Assembly: GCF_051307055.1 (NCBI RefSeq)
Contig: NZ_CP149994.1
Coordinates: forward strand, 1,302,001-1,366,000
Direction: 5' to 3'
From: Dryocola sp051307055
GTDB taxonomy: Bacteria; Pseudomonadota; Gammaproteobacteria; Enterobacterales; Enterobacteriaceae
DNA: 64,000 nt
Shown: one piece after another, positions 1 through 7,348 of the stretch
Layout of the letters: every line of letters begins with the position of its first letter
Numbering within the stretch: the stretch's first letter is position 1
The notes under the pieces: model-generated
Database searches by the model: none
What the model was told of the DNA's origin: nothing
Seen by the model: only the letters and a program-made list of their open reading frames with translations
Made by a program: the position numbers and the translations under genes

Positions 1-6
1 TTTCAT
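1..6 (-). CDS. First two codons of a leftward gene leaving the window
   Basis: An ATG reads leftward from position 6, preceded by a GGGAG ribosome-binding motif five bases upstream. Only Met-Lys lies inside the window, so the product cannot be named. The call rests on the start context alone. Confidence 0.25.
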
Positions 7-125
7 TAATGCTCCCTATTTTTCGCTGATGTTCAGTCAGTATAGGCAAGGATGCGCGAAGCGGGGGAAGTTGCCTCTCCAGAAACGGAATTTTTAGAGA
101 ATAAAAGGGCTGGAAATCAGGGAGA

Positions 126-275
126 TTAGCTTCTACGGGCGGCCAGCAGGAAGATCGCCGGGCGTTCTTTTTCTTCAGCAAGCGCCGGGTTTTGGGCGTT
201 TTGTTCGGCGCCCGGTCCCCACTCGTCGAGTTTTTCAATAATAAGGATGGTGGCAGTTTCAGAAACCAAAGCTGC
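126..275 (-). pseudogene. C-terminal remnant of a SAM-dependent methyltransferase
   Basis: Leftward, this stretch encodes a clean C-terminal tail with the pieces ILIIEKLDEWGPGAE, NPALAEEKERP and FLLAAR, then a stop. The pattern resembles the end of class I methyltransferases. A stop codon lies only a few codons upstream in the same frame, and the NTF2-like gene occupies the adjoining DNA. The catalytic part is therefore missing and this is probably a scar of gene loss. The family assignment is from memory of such C-termini. Confidence 0.45.
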
Positions 276-726
276 TTAGTTCAGGATGATCGTCCGGGCG
301 TCGGCCCAGCGGCCAGAAGAAGGCGCGTTGCTCAGGTTTAATCGGGCAATCATTAATGCAGGCGTGACGGTTTACCATCAAACCCTGCTCGTTGAACGCC
401 CAGTTTTCATTACCGAAGCTGCGGTACCAGTTGCCTGAATCGTCGTGCCATTCATAGGCGAAACGTACCGCGATACGGTTGCCGTCAAACGCCCACAGCT
501 CCTTGATGAGCCGGTACTCCAGTTCGCGCTGCCATTTGCGCTGCAGAAAATCTGTTACCGCTTCTCTGCCTTCAACAAATTCTGCCCGGTTACGCCAGTG
601 TGTATCTATGGAATAAACCTGTGATACGCGCTCGGGGTCGCGGCTGTTCCAGGCATCTTCTGCGAGGCGGACTTTTTCGCGTGCGGTTTCGCGGGTAAAC
701 GGCGGGACAGGGATTCTGACAGACAT
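259..726 (-). CDS. NTF2-like (DUF1348-type) protein
   Basis: 155 residues. The ATG at 726 is preceded by GGAG and begins MSVRIPVPPFT; longer upstream starts would run through the operator region. The protein has the SnoaL/NTF2-like pattern of DUF1348 proteins: a helical start (REKVRLAEDAWNSRD), then THWRNRAEFVEGREAV, a strand-rich core with RFAYEWHDDSGNWYRSFG, and a C-terminus with WPLGRRPDDHPELSSFGF. Biochemical function in this family is unknown. It is divergent from a TetR regulator, with two identical-type operators between them, so it is probably the regulator's target. Confidence 0.85.
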   Translation of the reverse strand: MSVRIPVPPFTRETAREKVRLAEDAWNSRDPERVSQVYSIDTHWRNRAEFVEGREAVTDFLQRKWQRELEYRLIKELWAFDGNRIAVRFAYEWHDDSGNWYRSFGNENWAFNEQGLMVNRHACINDCPIKPEQRAFFWPLGRRPDDHPELSSFGF

Positions 727-744
727 GGCGCTCTCCGGATGTTG

Positions 745-762
745 GTAGACAAGGCTGTCTAC
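745..762. promoter_or_regulatory. Probable TetR operator 1
   Basis: An 18-bp inverted repeat, GTAGAC-N6-GTCTAC, lies between the divergent NTF2-like and TetR genes. It is the same dyad as the one at 781-798, with a different 6-bp centre. Binding by the adjacent regulator is inferred from position and duplication. Confidence 0.7.
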
Positions 763-780
763 ACCACTATCCTGAAGCAT

Positions 781-798
781 GTAGACAGATTTGTCTAC
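781..798. promoter_or_regulatory. Probable TetR operator 2
   Basis: Second copy of GTAGAC-N6-GTCTAC, with its centre 36 bp from the first and 35 bp upstream of the TetR start codon. The pair could place two dimers over both divergent promoters. Confidence 0.7.
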
Positions 799-832
799 AT
801 GCGGCATGATTGGCCTCCAGCCAGGAGGAACC

Positions 833-1390
833 ATGCCCGTCACGCAATTAAATGCTCACGATCGAATTTTGCACACCGCCCACAACCTCTTCTATCGCGA
901 CGGTATTCGTGCCACAGGGATCGATAAAATCATCAGGGAAGCGGGCGTGACAAAAGTGACCTTCTATCGCCACTTTCCGGCGAAGGACGCTTTGATTTGT
1001 GCTTTCCTGCACTATCGCCACGAACGCTGGATCGGCTGGTTCCGCACTACGCTTGCCCGGGAAATTACGCTGCGCCATAGTTTGGCCGCGGCCCTTTGCG
1101 CCACGCTGGATGAGTGGTTCCGCAGCGACTCATTTCGGGGCTGCGCATTTATTAATACCGCGGTGGAGCTGGCGGATGCCTTGCCCGCAAGCCTTGCTCT
1201 TGCTCAAAGCCACAAGCAGGAAATGACCGCCGTCCTGGCGGCGTATCTGCCGGAAGATGAAGCCGGACGCCGACAGGCAGCGATAATCGCAATGGGGATT
1301 GACGGCGCCATTGTTAAGGCCCAGCGTGAGGCTCAGCCGGAGGAAGCTATAAACGTATTGCGTGATTATCTTGAGCTGCTGTCGATTTAA
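833..1390 (+). CDS. TetR/AcrR-family transcriptional regulator
   Basis: 185 residues. The ATG at 833 follows an AGGAGGAACC ribosome-binding site. The N-terminus is a TetR helix-turn-helix (residues about 8-55): RILHTAHNLFYRDGIRATGIDKII followed by AGVTKVTFYRHFPAKDALI, with the usual recognition-helix YRHF. The remaining helical part is the ligand/dimer domain and contains FRGCAFINTAVEL, common in regulators of this subgroup. It probably represses itself and the divergent NTF2-like gene through the two dyads. The inducer cannot be deduced. Confidence 0.9.
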   Translation: MPVTQLNAHDRILHTAHNLFYRDGIRATGIDKIIREAGVTKVTFYRHFPAKDALICAFLHYRHERWIGWFRTTLAREITLRHSLAAALCATLDEWFRSDSFRGCAFINTAVELADALPASLALAQSHKQEMTAVLAAYLPEDEAGRRQAAIIAMGIDGAIVKAQREAQPEEAINVLRDYLELLSI

Positions 1391-1518
1391 GCGGTGGATT
1401 TACAGATTTATTTCCTCGTCATAAGTGAAAGCTTTTAGGCTAAGCGCTGGCCGTCGGCTAATTGTTTCCCACCTCCTATACTTAGTTTTCTGCTCTTAAA
1501 CTTGTCCGGGAGGTGGTG

Positions 1519-2292
1519 ATGAGTACGGCTAATAAAGTAGTTATCGTAACGGCGTCGGATTCCGGCATCGGCAAAAAATGCGCGCTGATGCTCGCTGAGC
1601 AGGGTTACGACGTTGGGATCACCTGGCACTCCGATGAGAAGGGCGCGGAAGAAACTGCGCGGGAAGTGCGTGGCCTGGGGCGGCGCGCTGAAACGGCTCA
1701 TCTTGATTTAGGAAATTTACCTGACGGGGCGGCCGGCATTGACGAGCTGATAAGCCGCTTCGGAAGAATCGATGCCCTGGTGAACAACGCTGGCGCAATG
1801 AGTAAAAACCCTTTCCTGGAGGTCACGCTGGACGAATGGCGCAAACTGTTTACCGTTGACGTGGACGGCGCGTTTTTGTGCTCGCAAAAAGCGGCGCGCG
1901 CTATGGTTGCGCAAGGAAGCGGAGGACGGATTGTGAATATCACCTCCGTTCATGAACATACGCCGTTGCCTGAAGCCTGCGCCTATACTGCGGCAAAACA
2001 CGCGCTGGGCGGGCTGACCAAATCAATGGCGATGGAGCTGGTGCACCATAATATTCTGGTGAATGCCGTCGCGCCCGGCGCTATCGCCACTCCGATGAAC
2101 AACATGAAAGAGGGAGAAGGTAAATATACCGATCTGCCGGAAGTCCCGCTTGGCCGGTTTGGCGAGACGGAAGAGATAGCAAGCCTCGTTGGCTGGCTGT
2201 GTTCAGACAGCGCCAGCTATACCACCGGGCAGTCATTTATCGTTGACGGGGGTTTTATGCTGGCCAATCCCCAGTTCAAGCCCAAAAGCTAG
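1519..2292 (+). CDS. yohF: Short-chain dehydrogenase/reductase YohF
   Basis: 257 residues, a classical SDR oxidoreductase. The Rossmann cofactor motif TASDSGIG is at residues 11-18, NNAG follows in the middle, and the catalytic YTAAK is near residue 160. It is strongly similar to E. coli YohF throughout, including ITSVHEHTPLP and the C-terminal DGGFMLANPQF. Two GTG codons precede ATG 1519; the ATG is chosen because GGGAGG stands at normal distance and E. coli YohF starts there. The natural substrate is not established. Its stop overlaps the end of convergent yohD by 4 bp. Confidence 0.93.
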   Translation: MSTANKVVIVTASDSGIGKKCALMLAEQGYDVGITWHSDEKGAEETAREVRGLGRRAETAHLDLGNLPDGAAGIDELISRFGRIDALVNNAGAMSKNPFLEVTLDEWRKLFTVDVDGAFLCSQKAARAMVAQGSGGRIVNITSVHEHTPLPEACAYTAAKHALGGLTKSMAMELVHHNILVNAVAPGAIATPMNNMKEGEGKYTDLPEVPLGRFGETEEIASLVGWLCSDSASYTTGQSFIVDGGFMLANPQFKPKS

Positions 2293-2858
2293 TCCCGATC
2301 TTTGCCCTCGCGGCGTTTAAACCAGTAGCGGGCAAGCCAGACCAGGACAACGACGATAACCAGCCAAATCCAGCGCTTAATGTGCTGGTCGAGGCTGTGC
2401 AGCCACGGGCTTATCACCTCGCCCCCTACATAACCCAGCGAGGTGAACAGGGTGGCCCAAATCAGCGCGCCTGCGATATTAAGCGGCAAAAATATTTTCG
2501 GCGGCAGGCGGCTGGCGCCGATTAATATCGGCCCGATAATGCGAAAGCCGTACATAAAGCGCGTGCCGATCACAAACAGCCAGGGATGACGGTTGATAAG
2601 TTTCTGGGCTTTAGCGATTTTTTTCTGATGTTTGCTAAAGCGTGCAAGCAGCGAATCGCCAAAGCGTCGCCCGGTCAGATAAAGCAGCTGGTCGCCGATC
2701 ATGCCGCCCAGCGCCACGGAAACCACTACCAGAGAGAATTTCAGCAGCCCCTGGTGCGCTGCCACCCCACCAAGTAGCGTGATCGTTTCTCCTTCCGCCA
2801 TGCTGCCCAGTACCAGCGCCGCATAGCCGTAATGCTCAATTAAGCTGTTGATATCCAT
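2289..2858 (-). CDS. yohD: DedA-family inner-membrane protein YohD
   Basis: 189 residues. A DedA/SNARE-associated (VTT) domain with GDQLLYLTGRRFG and the conserved GTRFMYGFRIIGPILIGASRLP, in which the Arg residues after the re-entrant loop are typical of the family. Hydrophobic segments cover about residues 10-60, 95-125, 130-155 and 165-180. DedA proteins are membrane scramblase/transporter-like and support membrane homeostasis; the individual role of YohD is not defined. It converges on yohF as in E. coli. Confidence 0.92.
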   Translation of the reverse strand: MDINSLIEHYGYAALVLGSMAEGETITLLGGVAAHQGLLKFSLVVVSVALGGMIGDQLLYLTGRRFGDSLLARFSKHQKKIAKAQKLINRHPWLFVIGTRFMYGFRIIGPILIGASRLPPKIFLPLNIAGALIWATLFTSLGYVGGEVISPWLHSLDQHIKRWIWLVIVVVLVWLARYWFKRREGKDRD

Positions 2859-3025
2859 CAGACTCAGCGTTTCTCCTTATGGTTAATACCTTTAAAGCAT
2901 ACAACCCCACGGCTCGCGCGCAGCTAAACGAGGCAGATAAATTAGCGTGATTAAAAAATAATCTAAGGCTGTGCATTATAATTAGGGTGCTGCTTACACT
3001 TTGGAGCGCTATGACAGGAGGCCCT

Positions 3026-3613
3026 ATGAACCATGTCTGGGGATTGCTATCCCATCCTAATCGTGAAATGCAGGAAATTAAGCGCGAGAACGAAACGGTC
3101 TCGCATCACTACACGCATCATGTTTTGCTTATGGCGGCCATCCCGGTTATTTGCGCCTTTATCGGCACCACGCAAATCGGCTGGAATTTTGGCGATGGCA
3201 CCTTCGTTCAGCTCTCACTGCTTACCGGTCTGTTTCTCGGCGTGCTGTTCTATGCGCTGATGCTGGCTGGCGTGGCCGTAATGGGCCGCGTTATCTGGTG
3301 GATGGCAAGAAATTATCCGCATCGTCCGTCGCTTGCCCGGTGCATGGTATTTGCCGGTTACGTGGCGACTCCCCTGTTCTTAAGCGGCGTGGTAGCGCTC
3401 TATCCGCTGGTCTGGCTTTGTGTTGCGGTGGGCGCGGCGGCGCTGGTCTACACGGGCTATCTGCTTTACGTGGGTATTCCTGACTTCCTGAATATTAATA
3501 GTGAGGAAGGGATGAGCTTTTCCAGCTCCACGCTCGCCATCGGCGTTCTGGTGCTGGAAGTGCTGCTGGCGCTGGCCGTCATCCTGTGGGGTTACGGATA
3601 CCGCCTGTTTTGA
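3026..3613 (+). CDS. yohC: YIP1-family inner-membrane protein YohC
   Basis: 195 residues, the same length as E. coli YohC and very similar (HYTHHVLLMAAIPVICAFIG, RVIWWMARNYPHRPSL, GYVATPLFLSGV). About five membrane helices follow a short cytoplasmic N-terminus. ATG 3026 follows AGGAGGCCCT, a strong ribosome-binding site, and matches the E. coli start. Function is unknown. Confidence 0.92.
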   Translation: MNHVWGLLSHPNREMQEIKRENETVSHHYTHHVLLMAAIPVICAFIGTTQIGWNFGDGTFVQLSLLTGLFLGVLFYALMLAGVAVMGRVIWWMARNYPHRPSLARCMVFAGYVATPLFLSGVVALYPLVWLCVAVGAAALVYTGYLLYVGIPDFLNINSEEGMSFSSSTLAIGVLVLEVLLALAVILWGYGYRLF

Positions 3614-3744
3614 CATCAGGTTACGATTCTCCAGTAGCCGTTTCCCGGGGCGTCAGAGTATTATGCTGGCGCCTCGCTTATTTCATTCTCTGAATATGAG
3701 TGGTGGCAAACATCACATTCCAGAATAATTACAGAAGCGTCACC

Positions 3745-4686
3745 ATGCCGACAAAAATCCGTCTATCACTGTTCAGCCTTGCGCTGATGGTAACCGTGCC
3801 TCTGGCACCGCAGGCCCTTGCGAGCAAGACCGTTACGCCCGCCAGCAGCGGGCAAGAGATCGCTTCTGGCAGCGCCATGATTGTCGATCTGCAAACCAAT
3901 AAGGTGTTGTACTCCAGCCATCCGGATCTGGTGCGTCCGATCGCTTCCATCACCAAACTAATGACCGCAATGGTGGTGCTGGATGCGCATTTACCGATGG
4001 ATGAGATGCTAAGCGTGGACATCAGCCATACGCCGGAGATGAAAGGTATTTACTCCCGCGTGCGCCTGAACAGTAAAATCAGCCGTAAAAATATGCTGCT
4101 GCTGGCGCTGATGTCTTCGGAAAACCGTGCCGCGGCAAGCCTCGCGCATCACTATCCCGGCGGTTATGACGCGTTTATTCGTGCGATGAACGCGAAGGCA
4201 AAATCCCTTGGCATGAACCACACCCGCTATGTGGAGCCAACGGGGTTATCGACAGATAACGTTTCCACCGCGCGCGATCTCACCAACCTGCTGATTGCCT
4301 CGAAACAGTATCCGCTGCTTGGCCAGCTGAGCACCACCAAAGAGGACATGGCGACCTTCAGTAATCCGCCCTATACGCTGCCGTTCCGCAATACCAACCA
4401 TCTGGTATATCGCAATAACTGGAATATTCAGCTAACGAAAACCGGCTTTACCAATAACGCCGGGCATTGCCTGGTGATGCGCACCGTGATTAATCATCAT
4501 CCGGTGTCGCTGGTGGTGCTGGATGCGTTCGGTAAATACACCCACTTCGCGGATGCTAACCGCCTGCGATCTTTCCTGGAAACCGGGAAAATAACGCCTG
4601 TGCCGTCCTCCGCCCTGAGCTATAAAAAACAAAAAGCGGCGCAGATGGCGAGCAATGCTGCTGCTGGTGACGCGCAGGAAGATTGA
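3745..4686 (+). CDS. pbpG: D-alanyl-D-alanine endopeptidase PBP7
   Basis: 313 residues. A signal peptide (about residues 1-27, ending APQALA) exports it to the periplasm, where PBP7 cuts DD-crosslinks in murein. The three penicillin-binding motifs are present: SxxK as S68-I-T-K71, SEN in LMSSENRAAA, and KTG in TKTGFTNNAG. Start 3745 gives the normal signal peptide; the in-frame upstream codons do not. It lies downstream of yohC as in E. coli, in its own transcription unit. Confidence 0.96.
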   Translation: MPTKIRLSLFSLALMVTVPLAPQALASKTVTPASSGQEIASGSAMIVDLQTNKVLYSSHPDLVRPIASITKLMTAMVVLDAHLPMDEMLSVDISHTPEMKGIYSRVRLNSKISRKNMLLLALMSSENRAAASLAHHYPGGYDAFIRAMNAKAKSLGMNHTRYVEPTGLSTDNVSTARDLTNLLIASKQYPLLGQLSTTKEDMATFSNPPYTLPFRNTNHLVYRNNWNIQLTKTGFTNNAGHCLVMRTVINHHPVSLVVLDAFGKYTHFADANRLRSFLETGKITPVPSSALSYKKQKAAQMASNAAAGDAQED

Positions 4687-4702
4687 GCTATATCTTTTGC
4701 AG

Positions 4703-4728
4703 GTCGGGTAAGCGTAAGCGTCGCCCGA
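4703..4728. repeat. REP-like palindrome
   Basis: GTCGGGTAAGCG-TAAGCGTCGCCCGA forms an imperfect hairpin between the convergent pbpG and acetyltransferase genes. It resembles the palindromes in the cluster at 45,487. Such intergenic REPs often protect 3' ends of messages. Confidence 0.6.
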
Positions 4729-4735
4729 GAATAAC

Positions 4736-5287
4736 TCAGGGGGCGCTCCAGTCCCCTGCGTTAAGCGGACGCTGCATAATCAACGTATCCCGCCAGTCGC
4801 CGAGCTTGAATCCCACGCTGCGTAAATTTCCCACGATTTCAAAGCCGAATTGCTTATGCAGGCGGCAAGAACCGCTGTTTTTTTCTCCGTCGCCGATGAT
4901 GGCGATCATTTGTCGCCACGGGCCTTCTTCGCAGCGGGTAATCAGCGCGTTCAGCAGCTCGCTGCCGATCCCGCGGCCGGTCATGCTGGCATCGATATAA
5001 ACAGAATCTTCAATGGTAAAGCGATACGCGGGGCGGGGACGATAAACGGTGGCGTAGCAATATCCCACCACTATCCCGTCGTAATGCCCGACCAGCCACG
5101 GCAGTCCCTGTTCGCGAACGTGGTGTAAACGCTCTCGCATTTGTAATTCAGTCGGGGGCATTTCTTCAAAAGAGCCGCGGCCGTGGAGGACATGCCATTC
5201 ATAAATGGCGGTAATAGCAGGAATATCGTCGAGCGTAGCTTCACGAACATCTAGTCGCGCGAACGGTAATGTTTCGACCACTGACAT
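4736..5287 (-). CDS. GNAT N-acetyltransferase, phosphinothricin/methionine-sulfone acetyltransferase type
   Basis: 183 residues with a single GNAT fold. The acetyl-CoA pyrophosphate loop is in DSVYIDASMTGRGIGSELLNALI, followed by LHKQFGFEIVGNLRSVGFKLGDW and a terminal DTLIMQR. This arrangement is that of the Pat/YncA subgroup, which acetylates phosphinothricin-like or methionine-sulfone compounds. Substrate specificity here is not shown. The gene lies alone between pbpG and dld on the same strand as dld, 117 bp downstream of it, with a strong hairpin in the gap. Confidence 0.85.
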   Translation of the reverse strand: MSVVETLPFARLDVREATLDDIPAITAIYEWHVLHGRGSFEEMPPTELQMRERLHHVREQGLPWLVGHYDGIVVGYCYATVYRPRPAYRFTIEDSVYIDASMTGRGIGSELLNALITRCEEGPWRQMIAIIGDGEKNSGSCRLHKQFGFEIVGNLRSVGFKLGDWRDTLIMQRPLNAGDWSAP

Positions 5288-5311
5288 TTTCGAACCTCTG
5301 CGCCAGGAGAC

Positions 5312-5335
5312 GGGCGGGAAAGGGATTTCCCGCCC
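5312..5335 (-). terminator. Inverted repeat, weak terminator
   Basis: A perfect 10-bp stem GGGCGGGAAA / TTTCCCGCCC with a 4-nt loop lies between dld and the acetyltransferase gene. There is no good T-run on the minus strand, so it may only attenuate or stabilise the dld message. Confidence 0.5.
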
Positions 5336-5404
5336 TTATTGTTCGCTAATTTAGTCCTAAAAATGGACGAAAAATAGTCCTTTTCTGATGGTTGACGGGG
5401 TGTT

Positions 5405-7150
5405 TTAGTGATGATTGTGCTGGTCTGTATGGCTGCAAACGCTCTCATCCCACCACTTATGCTTGGTGGTCTTGCCAATCCCCGGGTTCATGCTGTTTGT
5501 TGGGTCATTTGCCTTATAAAATCGTTTTAATGTTTCCGGCGCTTCGTATAAATGGCCGACGTTATGCTCTGCCGGATACTGCGCGCCACGTAAACGAAGC
5601 AATTCAAGCATTTGCTCTTTAAGCGCATGCGCGTCCACGCCCTTTTTCACAATGTAATCCTGATGGAAAACGTGGCACATAAAGTGGCCGTAATAGAGGC
5701 TGTGGCTAATCTGGCTGCTGATTTCCGGCGGCAGCTGTTCGAACCACTCCCGATCGTTACGGCGCAGCGCGATATCCAGCGCCAGTATATCCTCCACTTC
5801 ATCAGCGTGAACGGCGTGGTAACGCACGGCAGCGCCCGCAGCGGCAAAGCGGTGCAGGAAAGCTTTGGCGCCTTCTTCAGGCGTGCAGGCAAAGAATGCG
5901 CCTTCCGCCTGCTGGAAATAGCTCTCAAGCCAGGCACGTGCTTCCTCAATGCCTTCCCCGGACATTTTCAGCAGCAGATGATGTTCATATTTATCGCGCC
6001 AGGATTTCATACGCGGCGGAAGGTGGCGCGGGAAGAGGGCGTTAAAGCGCTGTAATGCGCGGTCGGTGAAGTGCGGTTTAATAAAGGGGACTTTCTCCAG
6101 CGCCGCGTCCACGCGTCCCTTCATGGTGAAAAAGAACGGCATTTTGTCGGTGCCGAGCTTGTCGATCATCATAAAGGTATCTTTGCCGTAGACCTCGGCG
6201 ATATCGTAGATATCACGATGCATATATTCGCCCGCAACCGGCAGGTTCTTAAAATTCGCCAGAATATGACGGCGGATCTCGGTCAGCACTTCAGGCTTAT
6301 TGGTGCCGATGTAAAACACTTCATTTTGCTTTTCAGCGACGAACGTATCGAGGCGGACGGCGAACACCGCAAGTTTGCCCGCGCAGCCGGAAGCTTCAAA
6401 CAGGCGGCTTGGATCGGCGTTAAAACGCGATGGCGTCTCGGCATCAACATCGCGCACGCGCCCGGCATAATCGTGGTCTGAAGCCTGACGGTTATCGTGC
6501 AGGATATCTTCCGGCTTAATGCGCTCGTCGTCGAGTTTGCTCAGGATTTGCTCGGGCGTGGCGCCCAGTTCGATACCCAGATGGTTAACCAGCGTCAGCT
6601 TGCCTTGTTCATCAATACGGGCAAAAAGCGCCATTTCGGTGTAAGCCGGGCCGCGCTGCACCAGCGAACCGCCGGAGTTATTGCAGATCCCGCCAATCAC
6701 CGATGCGCCGATACAGGAAGAGCCAATGACCGAATGAGGTTCACGTCCCAGCGGTTTAAGCGCCTTTTCAAGCTGATACAGCGTGCTGCCGGGGAAAGCC
6801 AGCACCTGTTTGCCGTTATCCAGCAGCTGTAATTTGTCGAGACGCAGGGTGCTGATAATGACGATATCGCGATCGTAATCATTGCCGTTTGGCGTGGAGC
6901 CCTCGGTCAGGCCGGTGTTGGCGGCCTGCATCAGAATAATTTTATCGGCGGCCACGCAGGCGCTCAGCACGCGCCACAGTTCGATAAGCGAGCCGGGAAA
7001 TACCACGGCCAGAGCCTCGCCCTGGCCGGAGCGGAAACCTTTGCGGTAGCGCGCGGTTTTTGCCGCGTCTGTCAGAACGTGACGGCTGCCAAGCAGGCGG
7101 TTCAATTCATTTATAAACATTTGCTTATCAGAATGCACAGATAAGGGCAT
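5405..7150 (-). CDS. dld: Quinone-dependent D-lactate dehydrogenase
   Basis: 581 residues, slightly longer than the 571 of E. coli Dld because of a variable C-terminus ending in several His residues. This peripheral membrane flavoenzyme oxidises D-lactate to pyruvate and passes electrons to the quinone pool. The FAD-binding PCMH domain contains TGLTEGSTPNGNDYDRD and GSSCIGASVIGGICNNSGGS; the middle has the membrane-binding lactate domain and the C-terminus the cap with GHFMCHVFHQDYIVKKG. It is divergent from bglX as in E. coli. Confidence 0.96.
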   Translation of the reverse strand: MPLSVHSDKQMFINELNRLLGSRHVLTDAAKTARYRKGFRSGQGEALAVVFPGSLIELWRVLSACVAADKIILMQAANTGLTEGSTPNGNDYDRDIVIISTLRLDKLQLLDNGKQVLAFPGSTLYQLEKALKPLGREPHSVIGSSCIGASVIGGICNNSGGSLVQRGPAYTEMALFARIDEQGKLTLVNHLGIELGATPEQILSKLDDERIKPEDILHDNRQASDHDYAGRVRDVDAETPSRFNADPSRLFEASGCAGKLAVFAVRLDTFVAEKQNEVFYIGTNKPEVLTEIRRHILANFKNLPVAGEYMHRDIYDIAEVYGKDTFMMIDKLGTDKMPFFFTMKGRVDAALEKVPFIKPHFTDRALQRFNALFPRHLPPRMKSWRDKYEHHLLLKMSGEGIEEARAWLESYFQQAEGAFFACTPEEGAKAFLHRFAAAGAAVRYHAVHADEVEDILALDIALRRNDREWFEQLPPEISSQISHSLYYGHFMCHVFHQDYIVKKGVDAHALKEQMLELLRLRGAQYPAEHNVGHLYEAPETLKRFYKANDPTNSMNPGIGKTTKHKWWDESVCSHTDQHNHH

Positions 7151-7348
7151 GGTCCCACTCCTTGTGATGGCACAAAAATTCTCGTTTTCAATGATAGCCG
7201 CAAAAGGCTTATCAATACTCTGAAATGTTCGAAAAATCAGCGTTTAACACCGTGGCCGATCTTCTTACCCGCGTAACGATGTGGCACACTGCTCCTCTTA
7301 TCATAACCTGCTGCCCGCGCGGGCGGCTTGAGCAAGAGAGTAAATCCC

